Source: Chlamydiia bacterium (GTDB lineage: Bacteria; Chlamydiota; Chlamydiia; Chlamydiales; FEN-1388). From it: 12,967 nucleotides of DNA. The notes under the pieces were generated by a model. It saw only the letters and a program-made list of their open reading frames with translations, ran no database searches and was not told the DNA's origin. The position numbers and the translations under genes were made by a program. The stretch spans positions 1 to 12,967 of the forward strand of contig PMZB01000082.1 of NCBI GenBank assembly GCA_003170575.1, read 5' to 3'. Shown here one piece after another: positions 1 to 9,389 of this stretch (position 1 is its first letter; each line of letters starts with the position of its first letter).

Positions 1-483
1 TTATAAATAGTTTACAAAAACTAAAATCTATTATCAAGTGCTAAAATATTTTCTTATGGGTAGTATTCAGCAAACCGATTCTTGTGTTCGCAGAGATCTT
101 TCACTAGATGAATTTACCAAAAATGAAGCGAAAGTTCATCAGTCGAAGATTGGTGGTATATTCTCTGACTTGACATAAGTTTTTCTCCTACATGTATCTC
201 TTTTTGACAATAATTTCGCCGAAAGAAGGATTAGCACAGGAGCACCTTAGAGCGGTTGATAGCCCAGCAAAGAGGCTCTCTATTGTCCTCTTTACAATAA
301 ACACGGATTTTCATGGTCATAATTGACATTCCGGTCGAGAACTACGTTTCAGCATCTCAACAGTCTTGGCCAGAACGAATCGTTTAACTTATTATTCCCC
401 CCCTAATGTTTAGTTTCTTACATTTTTTTTGAGGACCAGCTATACTCACTCAATAACAAAGTTCTAAAACGAGTAGAACCGCT
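1..483. other. Gene-free region upstream of valS
   Basis: I see no convincing gene here. A 40-codon reading frame on the + strand (56-178) has no ribosome binding site and resembles nothing I know. The - strand between about 400 and 210 reads as short protein-like stretches broken by stops, which could be remnants of a decayed gene. An inverted repeat with 7-bp arms, AAAGAGG at 269-275 and CCTCTTT at 287-293, could form a hairpin with an 11-nt loop. The base composition is AT-rich near both ends. The last 60 bases probably contain the valS promoter and leader. The upstream neighbour lies outside the window. Confidence 0.5.
418..446 (+). promoter_or_regulatory. Possible valS promoter
   Basis: TATACT at 441-446 matches the sigma-70 (chlamydial sigma-66) -10 consensus at five of six positions and would give a leader of about 30 nt before the valS start. 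The -35 position (TTACAT, 418-423) matches poorly, so the call rests mainly on the -10 hexamer and its location after a T-rich tract. Confidence 0.3.
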
Positions 484-3336
484 ATGTCTGAAAAACCTGC
501 AAAAAAGGAAATCCCTCCTACATATAATGCTCAGGAGGTTGAACCAAAATGGCGTGGAGCTTGGGAAAAAAGCCAACTCTTTCATGCCGACCCAAAATCA
601 AAAAAGCCTCCCTTTTGCGTGATGATGCCGCCTCCCAATGTCACAGGCGTCCTGCACATGGGGCATGCTCTTGACGAAACAGCGCAAGACATTTTGGTGA
701 GATGGAAAAAAATGTCTGGTTTTGAAACTCTCTGGATGCCTGGGACAGATCATGCAGGCATCGCCACTCAGACAGTTGTCGAAAAACACCTGCTAAAAGC
801 CACCGGCAAGCGACGTATAGATTTTCCAAGAGAAGAATTTTTGCAACATGTCTGGGAATGGGTTGAGAAAAGTCAGTCAACTATTCTCGGACAGGTACGC
901 GCCATAGGATGTGCTTGTGACTGGCCGCGTCTGCGATTTAGCATGGACGAAGGATGTAATAGAGCAGTAAAGCGCCTGTTTAAAAAGCTTTTTGATCAAG
1001 GTCTTATCTATCGAGGGAACTATCTTGTCAACTGGGATCCAGTGACTGAAACAGCTCTTGCCGATGATGAGGTAGAATATGAAGAGAGAATGACCTCTCT
1101 GTGGACTATTCGCTACCCTATTCACGGGGAGGACACAGCGATTTTTGTCACCACAACGCGTCCTGAAACAATGCTTGCTGACACAGCTGTCGGAGTACAT
1201 CCTCATGATGAGCGATATAAGAGCTTTATAGGAAAAATGGTTGAGCTTCCGCTCACAAATCGCCTCATCCCAATTATTGCTGATGAAATGATAGAAAGGG
1301 AATTTGGCACAGGGGCTCTTAAAATCACTCCAGGGCATGATCATGCAGATTATCAGCTTGCTCTTCGCCACAACCTTCCCATCATGAGTCTTTTTACAAA
1401 AAGCGGCACAATTAATGGAGAGGGAGGGCGTTTTTCAGGGTTAAGTGCAGATGAGGCAAGAAAACAGGTTGTAGATGCGCTAAAGCAAGGAAATTTCCTT
1501 GCCAAGGTTGAGCCCTACCACCATAGAGTTGGTGTCTCCTACCGGTCAAAAGCTATTATTGAGCCCATGCTGTCCCTCCAATGGTTTGTTCGAGCAACAG
1601 CGTTCAAAGATATTTTGCGAAGCTATGTAGAGAAAAAAATCATAAAAATCACCCCCCAAACCTGGGAGTCAACCTACTTTCAGTGGATCGATAACTTGCG
1701 CGATTGGTGTATTAGCAGGCAACTTTGGTGGGGCCATAGAATCCCTGTCTGGTACAAAAAAGATGATCCCAATACGTTCATCTGCTACGAGGGCGAGGGA
1801 GAGCCCGAAGAGGTTAAAAAGGATAAAGACGCATGGGTCCAAGATTCTGATGTTCTTGATACCTGGTTCTCCTCAGCTCTTTGGCCCTTTTCCACGCTCG
1901 GCTGGCCTGACACCACACCAGAGTTTGAAAAGTTTTATCCAAACTCCACACTCATAACTGGGCATGACATTCTCTTTTTCTGGGTTGCGCGCATGATCAT
2001 GATGGGTCACTTTGCTACTGGCAAACCCCCTTTCCATGAGACATTTATTCATGGTCTTATTTATGGAAAATCCTACTGGAGGGAAACCTTTGGAGGCGGT
2101 GTTACCTATTGCACCCATGATGAGAAGAAAGAGTTTGATCTTGGCAAAGTGCCTATTCCCCATGATGTAAAAAGCCGATGGGAAAAAATGTCCAAGTCAA
2201 AAGGCAATGTGATTGACCCCATGGAAATTATCAAGGACTATGGTGCAGATGCTATGCGAATGGCCCTTTCTGCAAGCACGACCGATGCTGCTCTTATCGA
2301 ACTTGACCGGCGCCGCTTTGAAGAGTTTCGCCACTTTGTCAATAAGCTGTGGAATGGTTCTCGCTTTGTAATCATGAAGCTTACTGGCGAAGATCCCTCC
2401 TCCATACCACTTACAGAACAAGAACTTTATGCTGAAACCCTCCAAGATTTAAGCTTAGAGGACACTTGGATTTTATCCCGCCTTTCAAAAACTATTGCCA
2501 TTCTCAATGAACACCTCTCCAAGTATGCTTTTGATAAAGCGACAACATGCCTCTACGAATTCTTCTGGAATGAGTTTTGTGCTTTTTACATCGAGATCTC
2601 CAAACCCTATTTTGCTGAAAAGACTCCTCAACGGACGAAAAAGCAAGCGCTTTGCATATATCTTTTGATTGACATCTTGAAATTGCTTCATCCCTTTGCT
2701 CCTTTTATCACGGAGGAGATTTTCTCTCTTCTAAGAGACCGTCTAGGCCATTTTGATCCTCAACGCGCCATCTCGCCTCGCCTTCAAGAAGCTTTAAGCT
2801 CCTTCTCCCACCCACTTCTCGCTTCCTGCGAATTTCCTAAAGTGTATCCAGAGGACCAGAATGAACCTGCAGAAAAGCTGTTCACACAAATCCAAGCAGT
2901 CATTTCCTCATTGCGCGCCATTCGCGGCGAGATGAAAATTCCGCCATCAATGCCAACTGATCTTTACATTATGGGAAAAGGGCCTCTCCAAGATATCCTG
3001 AAACAGGAAGAGCAAATTTTGCGCACCCTTATCAAACTAGGCAAAGTTACCTATCCAGAGACTCCGCCTAAAGTAGGCATAGCAAGCAGAGCTCCAGTAG
3101 AAACAATAGAACTCATCGTTCCTCTTCCTGAAGCAATGAAAGAAAGTGAAGCTGCCCGTGTCAAAAAGTCGATTGATCGAATCCAATCTGCTCTCACAAA
3201 ACTGGAATCTCAACTTACCCAGGCTTCTTCCAATGAAAAGACCCCAGAAGCAGTTGTGCAAAAGATTAAAGGAACAATTGAACAGCAAAAGAAGGAACTT
3301 TCTGTTCTGCAAGAACAGGCCGTTCTTTTGAGCTAA
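484..3336 (+). CDS. valS: Valyl-tRNA synthetase
   Basis: Class Ia aminoacyl-tRNA synthetase that charges tRNA-Val with valine using ATP, in the cytoplasm; essential for translation. The 950-residue length is normal for bacterial ValRS. The N-terminal Rossmann fold carries the HIGH signature as HMGH (residues 58-61) within PPPNVTGVLHMGHA, followed by GTDHAGIATQ. The CP1 editing domain contains TTRPETMLADTAVG (around residue 224), which hydrolyses mischarged Thr-tRNA. The catalytic core closes with the KMSKS loop (568-572, WEKMSKSKGN). The anticodon-binding helical domain follows, and the last roughly 65 residues form the heptad-rich coiled-coil arm typical of ValRS. The ATG start at 484 is the only sensible one, although its ribosome binding site is weak. 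It is followed 78 bp later by a lipoprotein gene. No frameshift or missing motif was seen. Confidence 0.98.
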   Translation: MSEKPAKKEIPPTYNAQEVEPKWRGAWEKSQLFHADPKSKKPPFCVMMPPPNVTGVLHMGHALDETAQDILVRWKKMSGFETLWMPGTDHAGIATQTVVEKHLLKATGKRRIDFPREEFLQHVWEWVEKSQSTILGQVRAIGCACDWPRLRFSMDEGCNRAVKRLFKKLFDQGLIYRGNYLVNWDPVTETALADDEVEYEERMTSLWTIRYPIHGEDTAIFVTTTRPETMLADTAVGVHPHDERYKSFIGKMVELPLTNRLIPIIADEMIEREFGTGALKITPGHDHADYQLALRHNLPIMSLFTKSGTINGEGGRFSGLSADEARKQVVDALKQGNFLAKVEPYHHRVGVSYRSKAIIEPMLSLQWFVRATAFKDILRSYVEKKIIKITPQTWESTYFQWIDNLRDWCISRQLWWGHRIPVWYKKDDPNTFICYEGEGEPEEVKKDKDAWVQDSDVLDTWFSSALWPFSTLGWPDTTPEFEKFYPNSTLITGHDILFFWVARMIMMGHFATGKPPFHETFIHGLIYGKSYWRETFGGGVTYCTHDEKKEFDLGKVPIPHDVKSRWEKMSKSKGNVIDPMEIIKDYGADAMRMALSASTTDAALIELDRRRFEEFRHFVNKLWNGSRFVIMKLTGEDPSSIPLTEQELYAETLQDLSLEDTWILSRLSKTIAILNEHLSKYAFDKATTCLYEFFWNEFCAFYIEISKPYFAEKTPQRTKKQALCIYLLIDILKLLHPFAPFITEEIFSLLRDRLGHFDPQRAISPRLQEALSSFSHPLLASCEFPKVYPEDQNEPAEKLFTQIQAVISSLRAIRGEMKIPPSMPTDLYIMGKGPLQDILKQEEQILRTLIKLGKVTYPETPPKVGIASRAPVETIELIVPLPEAMKESEAARVKKSIDRIQSALTKLESQLTQASSNEKTPEAVVQKIKGTIEQQKKELSVLQEQAVLLS

Positions 3337-3349
3337 GAGACTGGAAAAA

Positions 3350-3379
3350 ATTTACAAAAAGCTTTTGTTTGTTGTAAAA
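3350..3379 (+). terminator. Possible weak terminator after valS
   Basis: An AT-rich inverted repeat (TTTACAA ... TTGTAAA, with an internal CAAAA/TTTTG pairing) lies in the 78-bp gap between valS and the lipoprotein gene. It is AT-rich and lacks a clean U-tract, so termination is uncertain and read-through into the next two genes is possible. Confidence 0.25.
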
Positions 3380-3414
3380 GAGCAATGCGGACAAAAACTG
3401 CAGGAGGCACTAAC

Positions 3415-3840
3415 GTGAAACGAATTCTTATATCTTTAGCAATGTTGGCACTTACAGGATGTATGGGCCCTAGTGTACAAGCGCGCTCCTTTTACACAAG
3501 TCGGCGTGACCTTGCTTCTTTTGTTATCGATACACCCGACCCTGAAAAATCCACCAAACGCCTCGGTCAAAAAATCTGGGTCACCTGGCAAACCCCCACG
3601 TATGATGAAGATACCCATCTTGATGTTACTGTTCGCTTTATAGATGGAAGAGAACGTCAAGAAGTTCACCCTATCACCTCGAAAATTGGGGAAATGTACA
3701 TTCAGATCTCTCCTCGAGAAGTTGCGGCAACCGATGGACTTTTAAGCTACAAGATCCTTCTTATGCAGAAAGATCAGGTGCTCGCCACAACAAAGCACAA
3801 ACTCTGGGTCGAAAAAATAGAGATTGCAGAACCCAAATAG
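3415..3840 (+). CDS. Small predicted lipoprotein of unknown function
   Basis: A 141-residue protein that begins with a classic lipoprotein signal: a basic N-terminus (MKR), a short hydrophobic core and the lipobox LTGC, with the lipidated cysteine at residue 16. It is therefore expected to be anchored in the envelope after signal peptidase II cleavage. I chose the GTG at 3415 because AGGAGG lies 7 nt upstream and because it places the signal sequence at the very N-terminus; an upstream ATG at 3385 would add ten polar residues before it. The mature part (about 125 residues) alternates hydrophobic and polar residues in a way that suggests beta strands, and I recognise no family. Only 7 nt separate it from the downstream LicD-family gene, so the two are probably co-transcribed and may act together in the envelope. 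Function unknown. Confidence 0.8.
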   Translation: MKRILISLAMLALTGCMGPSVQARSFYTSRRDLASFVIDTPDPEKSTKRLGQKIWVTWQTPTYDEDTHLDVTVRFIDGRERQEVHPITSKIGEMYIQISPREVAATDGLLSYKILLMQKDQVLATTKHKLWVEKIEIAEPK

Positions 3841-3847
3841 GGAAAAT

Positions 3848-4867
3848 ATGTCGAAACTCTTTTCGACCTCTTTCCTAAGAGTTTTTGTCCTGGGGTTTTT
3901 ATGTCTTATTTCCCCTCTTTTTGCTCACTCTCCTCGGCTTCTCATTGTGCTTGGGCCTAAGTGCGATTTTACGGCCAGGGACCTGCAGAAAAAAGTTGAT
4001 CTCCATGTTGTTTCTGGCACAGAAGAAGAGATGAGAGACCAGATTAATCATCTTGATAGCATCTCCCCTGTTCACTTAACCCTGATACAGACGCAGATTG
4101 ACAACCTTCCATGGTTTGCCCACAAAGTTGGATATGATTTCATAACACTCAATGAACCTCTCCAAAATGCGGTCTCAACGCTTTTATCCTACAAAACAAC
4201 TGTGCCAGTCACTGATGCAGATCTTCCTCGGATAGACCCTAAGACAGTCGGAAAGCTTTATGCTTTAATGCAGAAGGTAGATATTTTTTTTTCTGCGCAC
4301 CACGTACAGTACTGGGCAACATGCGGCACTCTTCTAGGAATTGCACGGCATAAAGGGATAATTCCTTGGGACGATGATATTGATATTGCTATCTTTAACA
4401 ATGACGTTCCTATTCTTAAGTCGCTGGAATCAGACCTTAAAAAGATTGGACTTCTGCTGTACTATTGCGAAGAATGGGGTTTTTACAAAATCTTCCCTGA
4501 AAATGGGCGCCAGATCATAAATTCTAAAACCAATCAGCCATATCCCTGGAAGTTTCCATTCATCGATATTTTTCCTTTGGTTAACCAAGGGAATAAATTC
4601 GTATATGCTCGAGAAGCGCTTCGAAAAGCCTATCCAAATGACTATTTTCTATCGAGCGAGCTTATACTTACAAAGCTTTGTTTCGGCCCCCTGATGCTCC
4701 CCTGCCCAGTTCAGTATAAAGCCTACCTCTCTCGCACATACGGAAAAGATTGGAACGCAATAGCATATGTTACATATAACCATGAACAAGAAAAATCCAT
4801 GAAGCGCGTAAAAGTCGATCTGGTAAATTGTGCTCTCGCTTCCTACATTCTTCCAGAAGAAGGCTAG
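3848..4867 (+). CDS. LicD-family (fukutin-like) protein with N-terminal signal peptide
   Basis: A 339-residue protein of the LicD/FKTN family, members of which use a nucleotidyltransferase fold to transfer phosphorylcholine or similar phospho-groups onto glycans. The diagnostic motifs are present: CGTLLGIARHKGIIPWDDDIDIA, with CGTLLG at residues 159-164 and the metal-binding acidic cluster DDDID at 175-179; a later FIDIFPL matches the conserved second motif. The N-terminus (residues 9-26) is a hydrophobic signal sequence or anchor ending near AHS, and about 120 residues of unassigned sequence precede the LicD domain. The ATG at 3848 has a short GGGA-type ribosome binding site and lies 7 nt after the lipoprotein gene; a start at 3824 would overlap that gene without benefit. 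The acceptor is unknown. The stop overlaps that of the convergent comEC. Substrate specificity cannot be read from the sequence. Confidence 0.85.
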   Translation: MSKLFSTSFLRVFVLGFLCLISPLFAHSPRLLIVLGPKCDFTARDLQKKVDLHVVSGTEEEMRDQINHLDSISPVHLTLIQTQIDNLPWFAHKVGYDFITLNEPLQNAVSTLLSYKTTVPVTDADLPRIDPKTVGKLYALMQKVDIFFSAHHVQYWATCGTLLGIARHKGIIPWDDDIDIAIFNNDVPILKSLESDLKKIGLLLYYCEEWGFYKIFPENGRQIINSKTNQPYPWKFPFIDIFPLVNQGNKFVYAREALRKAYPNDYFLSSELILTKLCFGPLMLPCPVQYKAYLSRTYGKDWNAIAYVTYNHEQEKSMKRVKVDLVNCALASYILPEEG

Positions 4868-6408
4868 ATACACGCTTTCCACACATCCGTGCGTTGAGTT
4901 TCCCTCCTCCCCTCCAGAATACAGCCGCAAAGAAAAAACGCCACAATAATGAAGTGTGCCATAAATGCAGGTAAGTGTCCTGTAGATAGAGAAGTCAGCG
5001 AGGACTCTGGAGCTGATTGTACAAGAAACATGCCGCAGCGAAGCGGTATAGACCCAATAAAAACAAGCAGCTTTGGCAAGAGCGGAATAGGATACAAGAT
5101 GACTGCAAGCAATATGCAGGGCATGGCTAAGGAATAAAGCAAGGGAATACACAAGTTATAAATAATCCCCAACAATGATATATCAGGCATAAATGCAAGC
5201 TGGTATGGGATAAGTACTGCCCATACTGGAATAATTAAAGAAAATGCAGGAAAAAGCCTGTGAAGAATAGTTGCGAGGGTCTGATCCGCAATAGAATAGC
5301 CCACAAATTCATCCTTATTTTTTGGCCGAAAAAGACACGAACACACCTCAAGAATATGTGTAGAGTAGAAAAGAATAGCTGCGGTTGCCAAGAAACTGAG
5401 CTGACATCCCAGTTCAGTGAGAGAAATGGGGTTTAAAAGAGTTGCTGCAATGAGTCCTACTCCAAGACAGTTAAGCCCAGAACTACTTTTTCCTAAAAAA
5501 ATTCCAAGTAAAACTACCGTACCCGCCCACCAGGACCGCAAAACCGATGGAAGAGGTCCTACTGCAATCAAGTACATGGTGAGAAATAAAAATGCGAAAC
5601 ATGCGCGAAAACGAGGGTGAAGTCCCTGCAAAAAAAGGAGCGTCAGGGCAGCTACAATGCCAAAGTGAAACCCTGATATAGCCAGCACATGTTCCACTCC
5701 TGCTCGATGCATAAGGTGCTGCAAAAAAGGGTCCTTATAGAGTCCAAAAGTCAATGCACCAGCTACCACACGTTCATCTTGGTTAACAAAAAGGGAGGTA
5801 AAAATTTTCTCAAGCATTCTTCTTAAGCTCACCCTTAATTCCACAAAGGAAAAGCTTTTTCTTTGTTCAGCAACCGTTTTCCACTCAGGCCGAAAACGAG
5901 CTTGGCCTGATGGGTCTACCAATAAGTCACCATGAACGCGATATACTCTTCCTCCAAAAACAGGGCACGGCAAGGGTGCATGTGCATGCACACAAATCCC
6001 TTTTGCAAGCAGCACTCCCAGATCGCTTCTAAATTCATGAACATAGAAATCGATGCGCCAGGAAGTTTTATCATGGATGGTAACAAGTTGGCGATCAACC
6101 ACTTCTGCCAAAACACAGCCGGGCGTTGCTGCCATTTCCGGCCCAGGCATGGTTACGCGAAGCGAGGTCGAAATAAAGGATGCGAGTACAACAAGAACTG
6201 CTATACAAGCTCTTCTCAGGTGCAAGAATGGGAGTACACAAAGATAAAGAAGCAAGAGGGGAAGTCTACTTTCTGGTGGGGAAAAGAAAAGGAGCACTCC
6301 CCCTAGAAGACATATGCCTAAAAACAAAGCTGGGTGGCGCCTAAAGCACTCTTCGAGGTGCACCCAGCCCACTTTGCTAAGGTTTATCCGGGCCAAGAGA
6401 TCCACCAC
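4864..6408 (-). CDS. comEC: ComEC/Rec2-family DNA uptake channel protein (short form)
   Basis: Polytopic inner-membrane protein of the ComEC/Rec2 family, which moves single-stranded DNA into the cytoplasm during natural transformation. About 514 residues. Three hydrophobic segments lie between residues 27 and 82, followed by a soluble section (about 95-190) matching the periplasmic N-terminal domain. The Competence core then begins with VAGALTFGLYKD and the family hallmark HVLAISGFHFG (240-250), followed by many membrane helices to about residue 495. The C-terminal metallo-beta-lactamase domain of long ComEC proteins is absent; chlamydial ComEC proteins are, as I recall, also about 500 residues. 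The start is uncertain: GTG at 6408 or 6405, TTG at 6396, or GTG just after the upstream stop. The first choices overlap the upstream gene by about 32 bp or less, implying translational coupling. Confidence 0.9.
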   Translation of the reverse strand: MVDLLARINLSKVGWVHLEECFRRHPALFLGICLLGGVLLFFSPPESRLPLLLLYLCVLPFLHLRRACIAVLVVLASFISTSLRVTMPGPEMAATPGCVLAEVVDRQLVTIHDKTSWRIDFYVHEFRSDLGVLLAKGICVHAHAPLPCPVFGGRVYRVHGDLLVDPSGQARFRPEWKTVAEQRKSFSFVELRVSLRRMLEKIFTSLFVNQDERVVAGALTFGLYKDPFLQHLMHRAGVEHVLAISGFHFGIVAALTLLFLQGLHPRFRACFAFLFLTMYLIAVGPLPSVLRSWWAGTVVLLGIFLGKSSSGLNCLGVGLIAATLLNPISLTELGCQLSFLATAAILFYSTHILEVCSCLFRPKNKDEFVGYSIADQTLATILHRLFPAFSLIIPVWAVLIPYQLAFMPDISLLGIIYNLCIPLLYSLAMPCILLAVILYPIPLLPKLLVFIGSIPLRCGMFLVQSAPESSLTSLSTGHLPAFMAHFIIVAFFLCGCILEGRRETQRTDVWKACI

Positions 6409-7303
6409 CTATCCACAAGGGAGTACGCACATCTTCTTCCTCGGGAGGAAGAGGTGTTGCTTTGTACGTGCTCTCTTCTTCGGGTTTAAGGTGAGGTTCC
6501 TCTTCCTGTAAATGAGGCGGAACGACTGGTTCCACTTCTTCCTCTTTTCCAGGCACTCCCTCTTTCTCGTAAAAAGCTCCACGATACTGCTCGCTTTTCC
6601 GAAGACGGTCAAGATCATCGCGTATCAGTGTGGGAGGAGGAGGCAAAAATGTCTTTGTGACCCCCGAAGTCTCTTTGGAGGCAGGCGTCACCAGCTCTTG
6701 AGGTGCCTCTATCTTTTGAGCCGCCGGACGCTCCGTTGGTTTTGCTTCTTCCTGCAATCCACGACGACGCCGTGTACCACGCTTTCGATCTCTGCGTCGC
6801 TCAGGACGCTCTTCTTGAGCCGGCTCTTCCCCTAACTCTTCTTCAACAGGTTTTTCAGGAGCTATCTCTCCCTGTTCAGGTAGGGGCAGTTCCTTAGGAG
6901 TAATTGGCTTTTCTCTTTGAGGTGCACTTTTCTGTGCACTCTGTCTAAGAGTACCTTCGAACGATGCTGCCTTGAGAGGCATGCGCACTTCGCGTATCTC
7001 TAGGACTTCATAATCCGAGGCAGGCACGATAAATGATCGGGGTCTCTCTAGATGCCTGTAAAAACAAAGCGATCCAAAAGAAACAACCTCAAGTGCGTCG
7101 ACAACAAACTCTTCTTGACCAGGAGTTTTACTGCTTCGAATAATGAGACGAAAGCCCTCCCTAGGAGTAATAATGGTTTCAACTATAGGTTCTCGTGTAA
7201 AATCCACGCTGTTACAATTCCTTTTAAGCGAGGCTCTTGCAATACTCCTGACGTCAGTTCCTTTGATGAGGTAGCTTTCTCCTTGCAAGTCATGTCGAAA
7301 CAC
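6377..7303 (-). CDS. Pro/Glu/Arg-rich protein of unknown function, co-transcribed with comEC
   Basis: A 308-residue protein I do not recognise. Residues 1 to about 112 look folded, with alternating beta-type strands (for example around 40-58 and 65-107) and cysteines at 30 and 80. From about 115 onward the sequence is low-complexity and probably disordered: rich in Pro, Glu and Lys/Arg, with a strongly basic patch (RRRDRKRGTRRRRG, 169-182) between acidic stretches and a polyproline run near 221-224. There is no signal peptide or membrane segment, so it is probably cytosolic. The basic patch could bind nucleic acid or acidic lipid, but this is inference. The start is taken as GTG at 7303, preceded by AAAGG; an ATG start would remove much of the folded part. 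Its 3' end overlaps comEC, so a link to DNA uptake or to a shared transcript is possible. Confidence 0.7.
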   Translation of the reverse strand: MFRHDLQGESYLIKGTDVRSIARASLKRNCNSVDFTREPIVETIITPREGFRLIIRSSKTPGQEEFVVDALEVVSFGSLCFYRHLERPRSFIVPASDYEVLEIREVRMPLKAASFEGTLRQSAQKSAPQREKPITPKELPLPEQGEIAPEKPVEEELGEEPAQEERPERRRDRKRGTRRRRGLQEEAKPTERPAAQKIEAPQELVTPASKETSGVTKTFLPPPPTLIRDDLDRLRKSEQYRGAFYEKEGVPGKEEEVEPVVPPHLQEEEPHLKPEEESTYKATPLPPEEEDVRTPLWIGGGSLGPDKP

Positions 7304-7498
7304 ACCTGACCTTTCAGCTTCCGCTCATGCGGACTTTCTCATCTTGAGTTTTGCACAAACCTCTAGAAAATACTCATAAAATTTAGGTAGGACCCAACTC
7401 TTCCCCTAGTGACAAAGGAACGTCTCTAAAGACAGGTTTAGGCCTAACATAGGATCCATTATGACGGAAAAGGGAGTTCTCTCCAATCAAAGTTTGGT
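7304..7498 (-). other. Intergenic region between gapA and the comEC operon
   Basis: This 195-bp gap follows gapA and precedes the Pro/Glu/Arg-rich gene. It contains a weak terminator-like hairpin just after gapA, a palindrome TTAGGCCTAA around 7439-7448, and a CCGC-TCAT-GCGG hairpin (7321-7332) in the leader of the next gene. I could not find a well-spaced sigma-70 promoter, although one is expected here. Confidence 0.4.
7468..7484 (-). terminator. Weak terminator-like hairpin after gapA
   Basis: On the - strand, 14 nt past the gapA stop, GGAG-AGAA-CTCC (7473-7484) is followed by CTTTTC. The stem has only four GC-rich pairs and the U-tract is short, so termination would be partial at best. 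Confidence 0.3.
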
Positions 7499-8661
<1,163 letters not shown>

Positions 8662-9327
8662 TCAGGTCGGATTAGGCAAGGCTTTCAATGCGCCAACTTG
8701 GCTAGCACCAGACCGATGAGGCCATACATAAGAAACCGTAGCCCAGATGTTCAGCGCCAATAGAGCGCTGCATGCTACTATCCCGAATGGATAGACCATA
8801 GCGCAGGATGCCGCCAATCCGAATACAATAGCACCAATATTGGCTAACTTTGCCGCCGTCATTAAAGTTTTTTCTGTAGCATCCAAAATTCGACTAAACC
8901 TTTCCCAATGAAATCTCTTTGCGACAATTTGCATAACTTTGAAAAGTATTGGAGTGGCGAGAATGAGAGCTTCAGCGGCATACCATACTACATTTGCCCC
9001 AAATAAGGCGCAAGCATCTCGTCCAGACATACTATCCAGAATCTTTTCCCAGGCCAATTGTTCAGCCTTTGTACCGCCCCAAGGATAGGGAGGAATACCA
9101 TGCCAAAGGATAGCATGGTAAACCTTTTCGTGTAGGTGACAAGCCCAAAAGTATGCAATAGGAACGAGCTGTGTTATTTTTGCAACCGTACTAAGAATCG
9201 GCTGCTTAACTTTAGCGTCAACTACATTTGCAATTGTTAAAGGGACCTCGGCCAGTTCTAAAACAGACACAAGGAATAAAGGTAATTCTCTGGCGGTCTC
9301 AGAACCCATACCAAAACACATAAACAT
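8662..9327 (-). CDS. Tandem-family membrane protein, copy 1 (Inc-like, unknown function)
   Basis: A 221-residue member of a four-copy family found only between rplQ and gapA in this window; I recognise no named family. Hydrophobic segments lie at about residues 15-36 (weaker), 48-64, 108-132 and, as a closely spaced pair joined by MVYPFG, 158-178 and 181-201. Such a bilobed hairpin is characteristic of chlamydial inclusion-membrane proteins, hence 'Inc-like' as inference. Family-conserved blocks are PLTIANVVDAKVKQPILSTV, AKRFHWERF and the C-terminal WPHRSxASQV...LPNPT. The middle (65-108) is variable. The ATG at 9327 has AAGGGGG four bases upstream, matching the spacing in copy 2; downstream ATGs exist. 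A promoter at 9421-9448 probably drives it, giving copy 1 its own transcription unit. Unlike the other copies it ends in TGA with a different downstream sequence. Confidence 0.8.
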   Translation of the reverse strand: MFMCFGMGSETARELPLFLVSVLELAEVPLTIANVVDAKVKQPILSTVAKITQLVPIAYFWACHLHEKVYHAILWHGIPPYPWGGTKAEQLAWEKILDSMSGRDACALFGANVVWYAAEALILATPILFKVMQIVAKRFHWERFSRILDATEKTLMTAAKLANIGAIVFGLAASCAMVYPFGIVACSALLALNIWATVSYVWPHRSGASQVGALKALPNPT

Positions 9328-9389
9328 AAAACCCCCTTATGAAACTGAAACTCTTTATTCATAGTATCGAAGACGAAGCAAGACAATAG

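Noticed and set aside
56..178. A 40-codon + strand reading frame (MGSIQQTDSCVRRD...)
   Set aside because: No ribosome binding site, no recognised motif, and a frame of this length is common by chance in such DNA; kept only as a note.
877..1371. A 164-codon - strand frame inside valS
   Set aside because: It is a shadow of the CP1 editing domain of valS; no independent signal supports it.
3385..3414. ATG at 3385 as start of the lipoprotein gene
   Set aside because: It would put ten polar residues before the signal sequence; the GTG at 3415 has a good AGGAGG at proper spacing.
5932..6306. A 124-codon + strand frame inside comEC
   Set aside because: Antisense to a well-supported ComEC reading frame; cysteine- and histidine-rich composition is what antisense of a membrane protein often gives.
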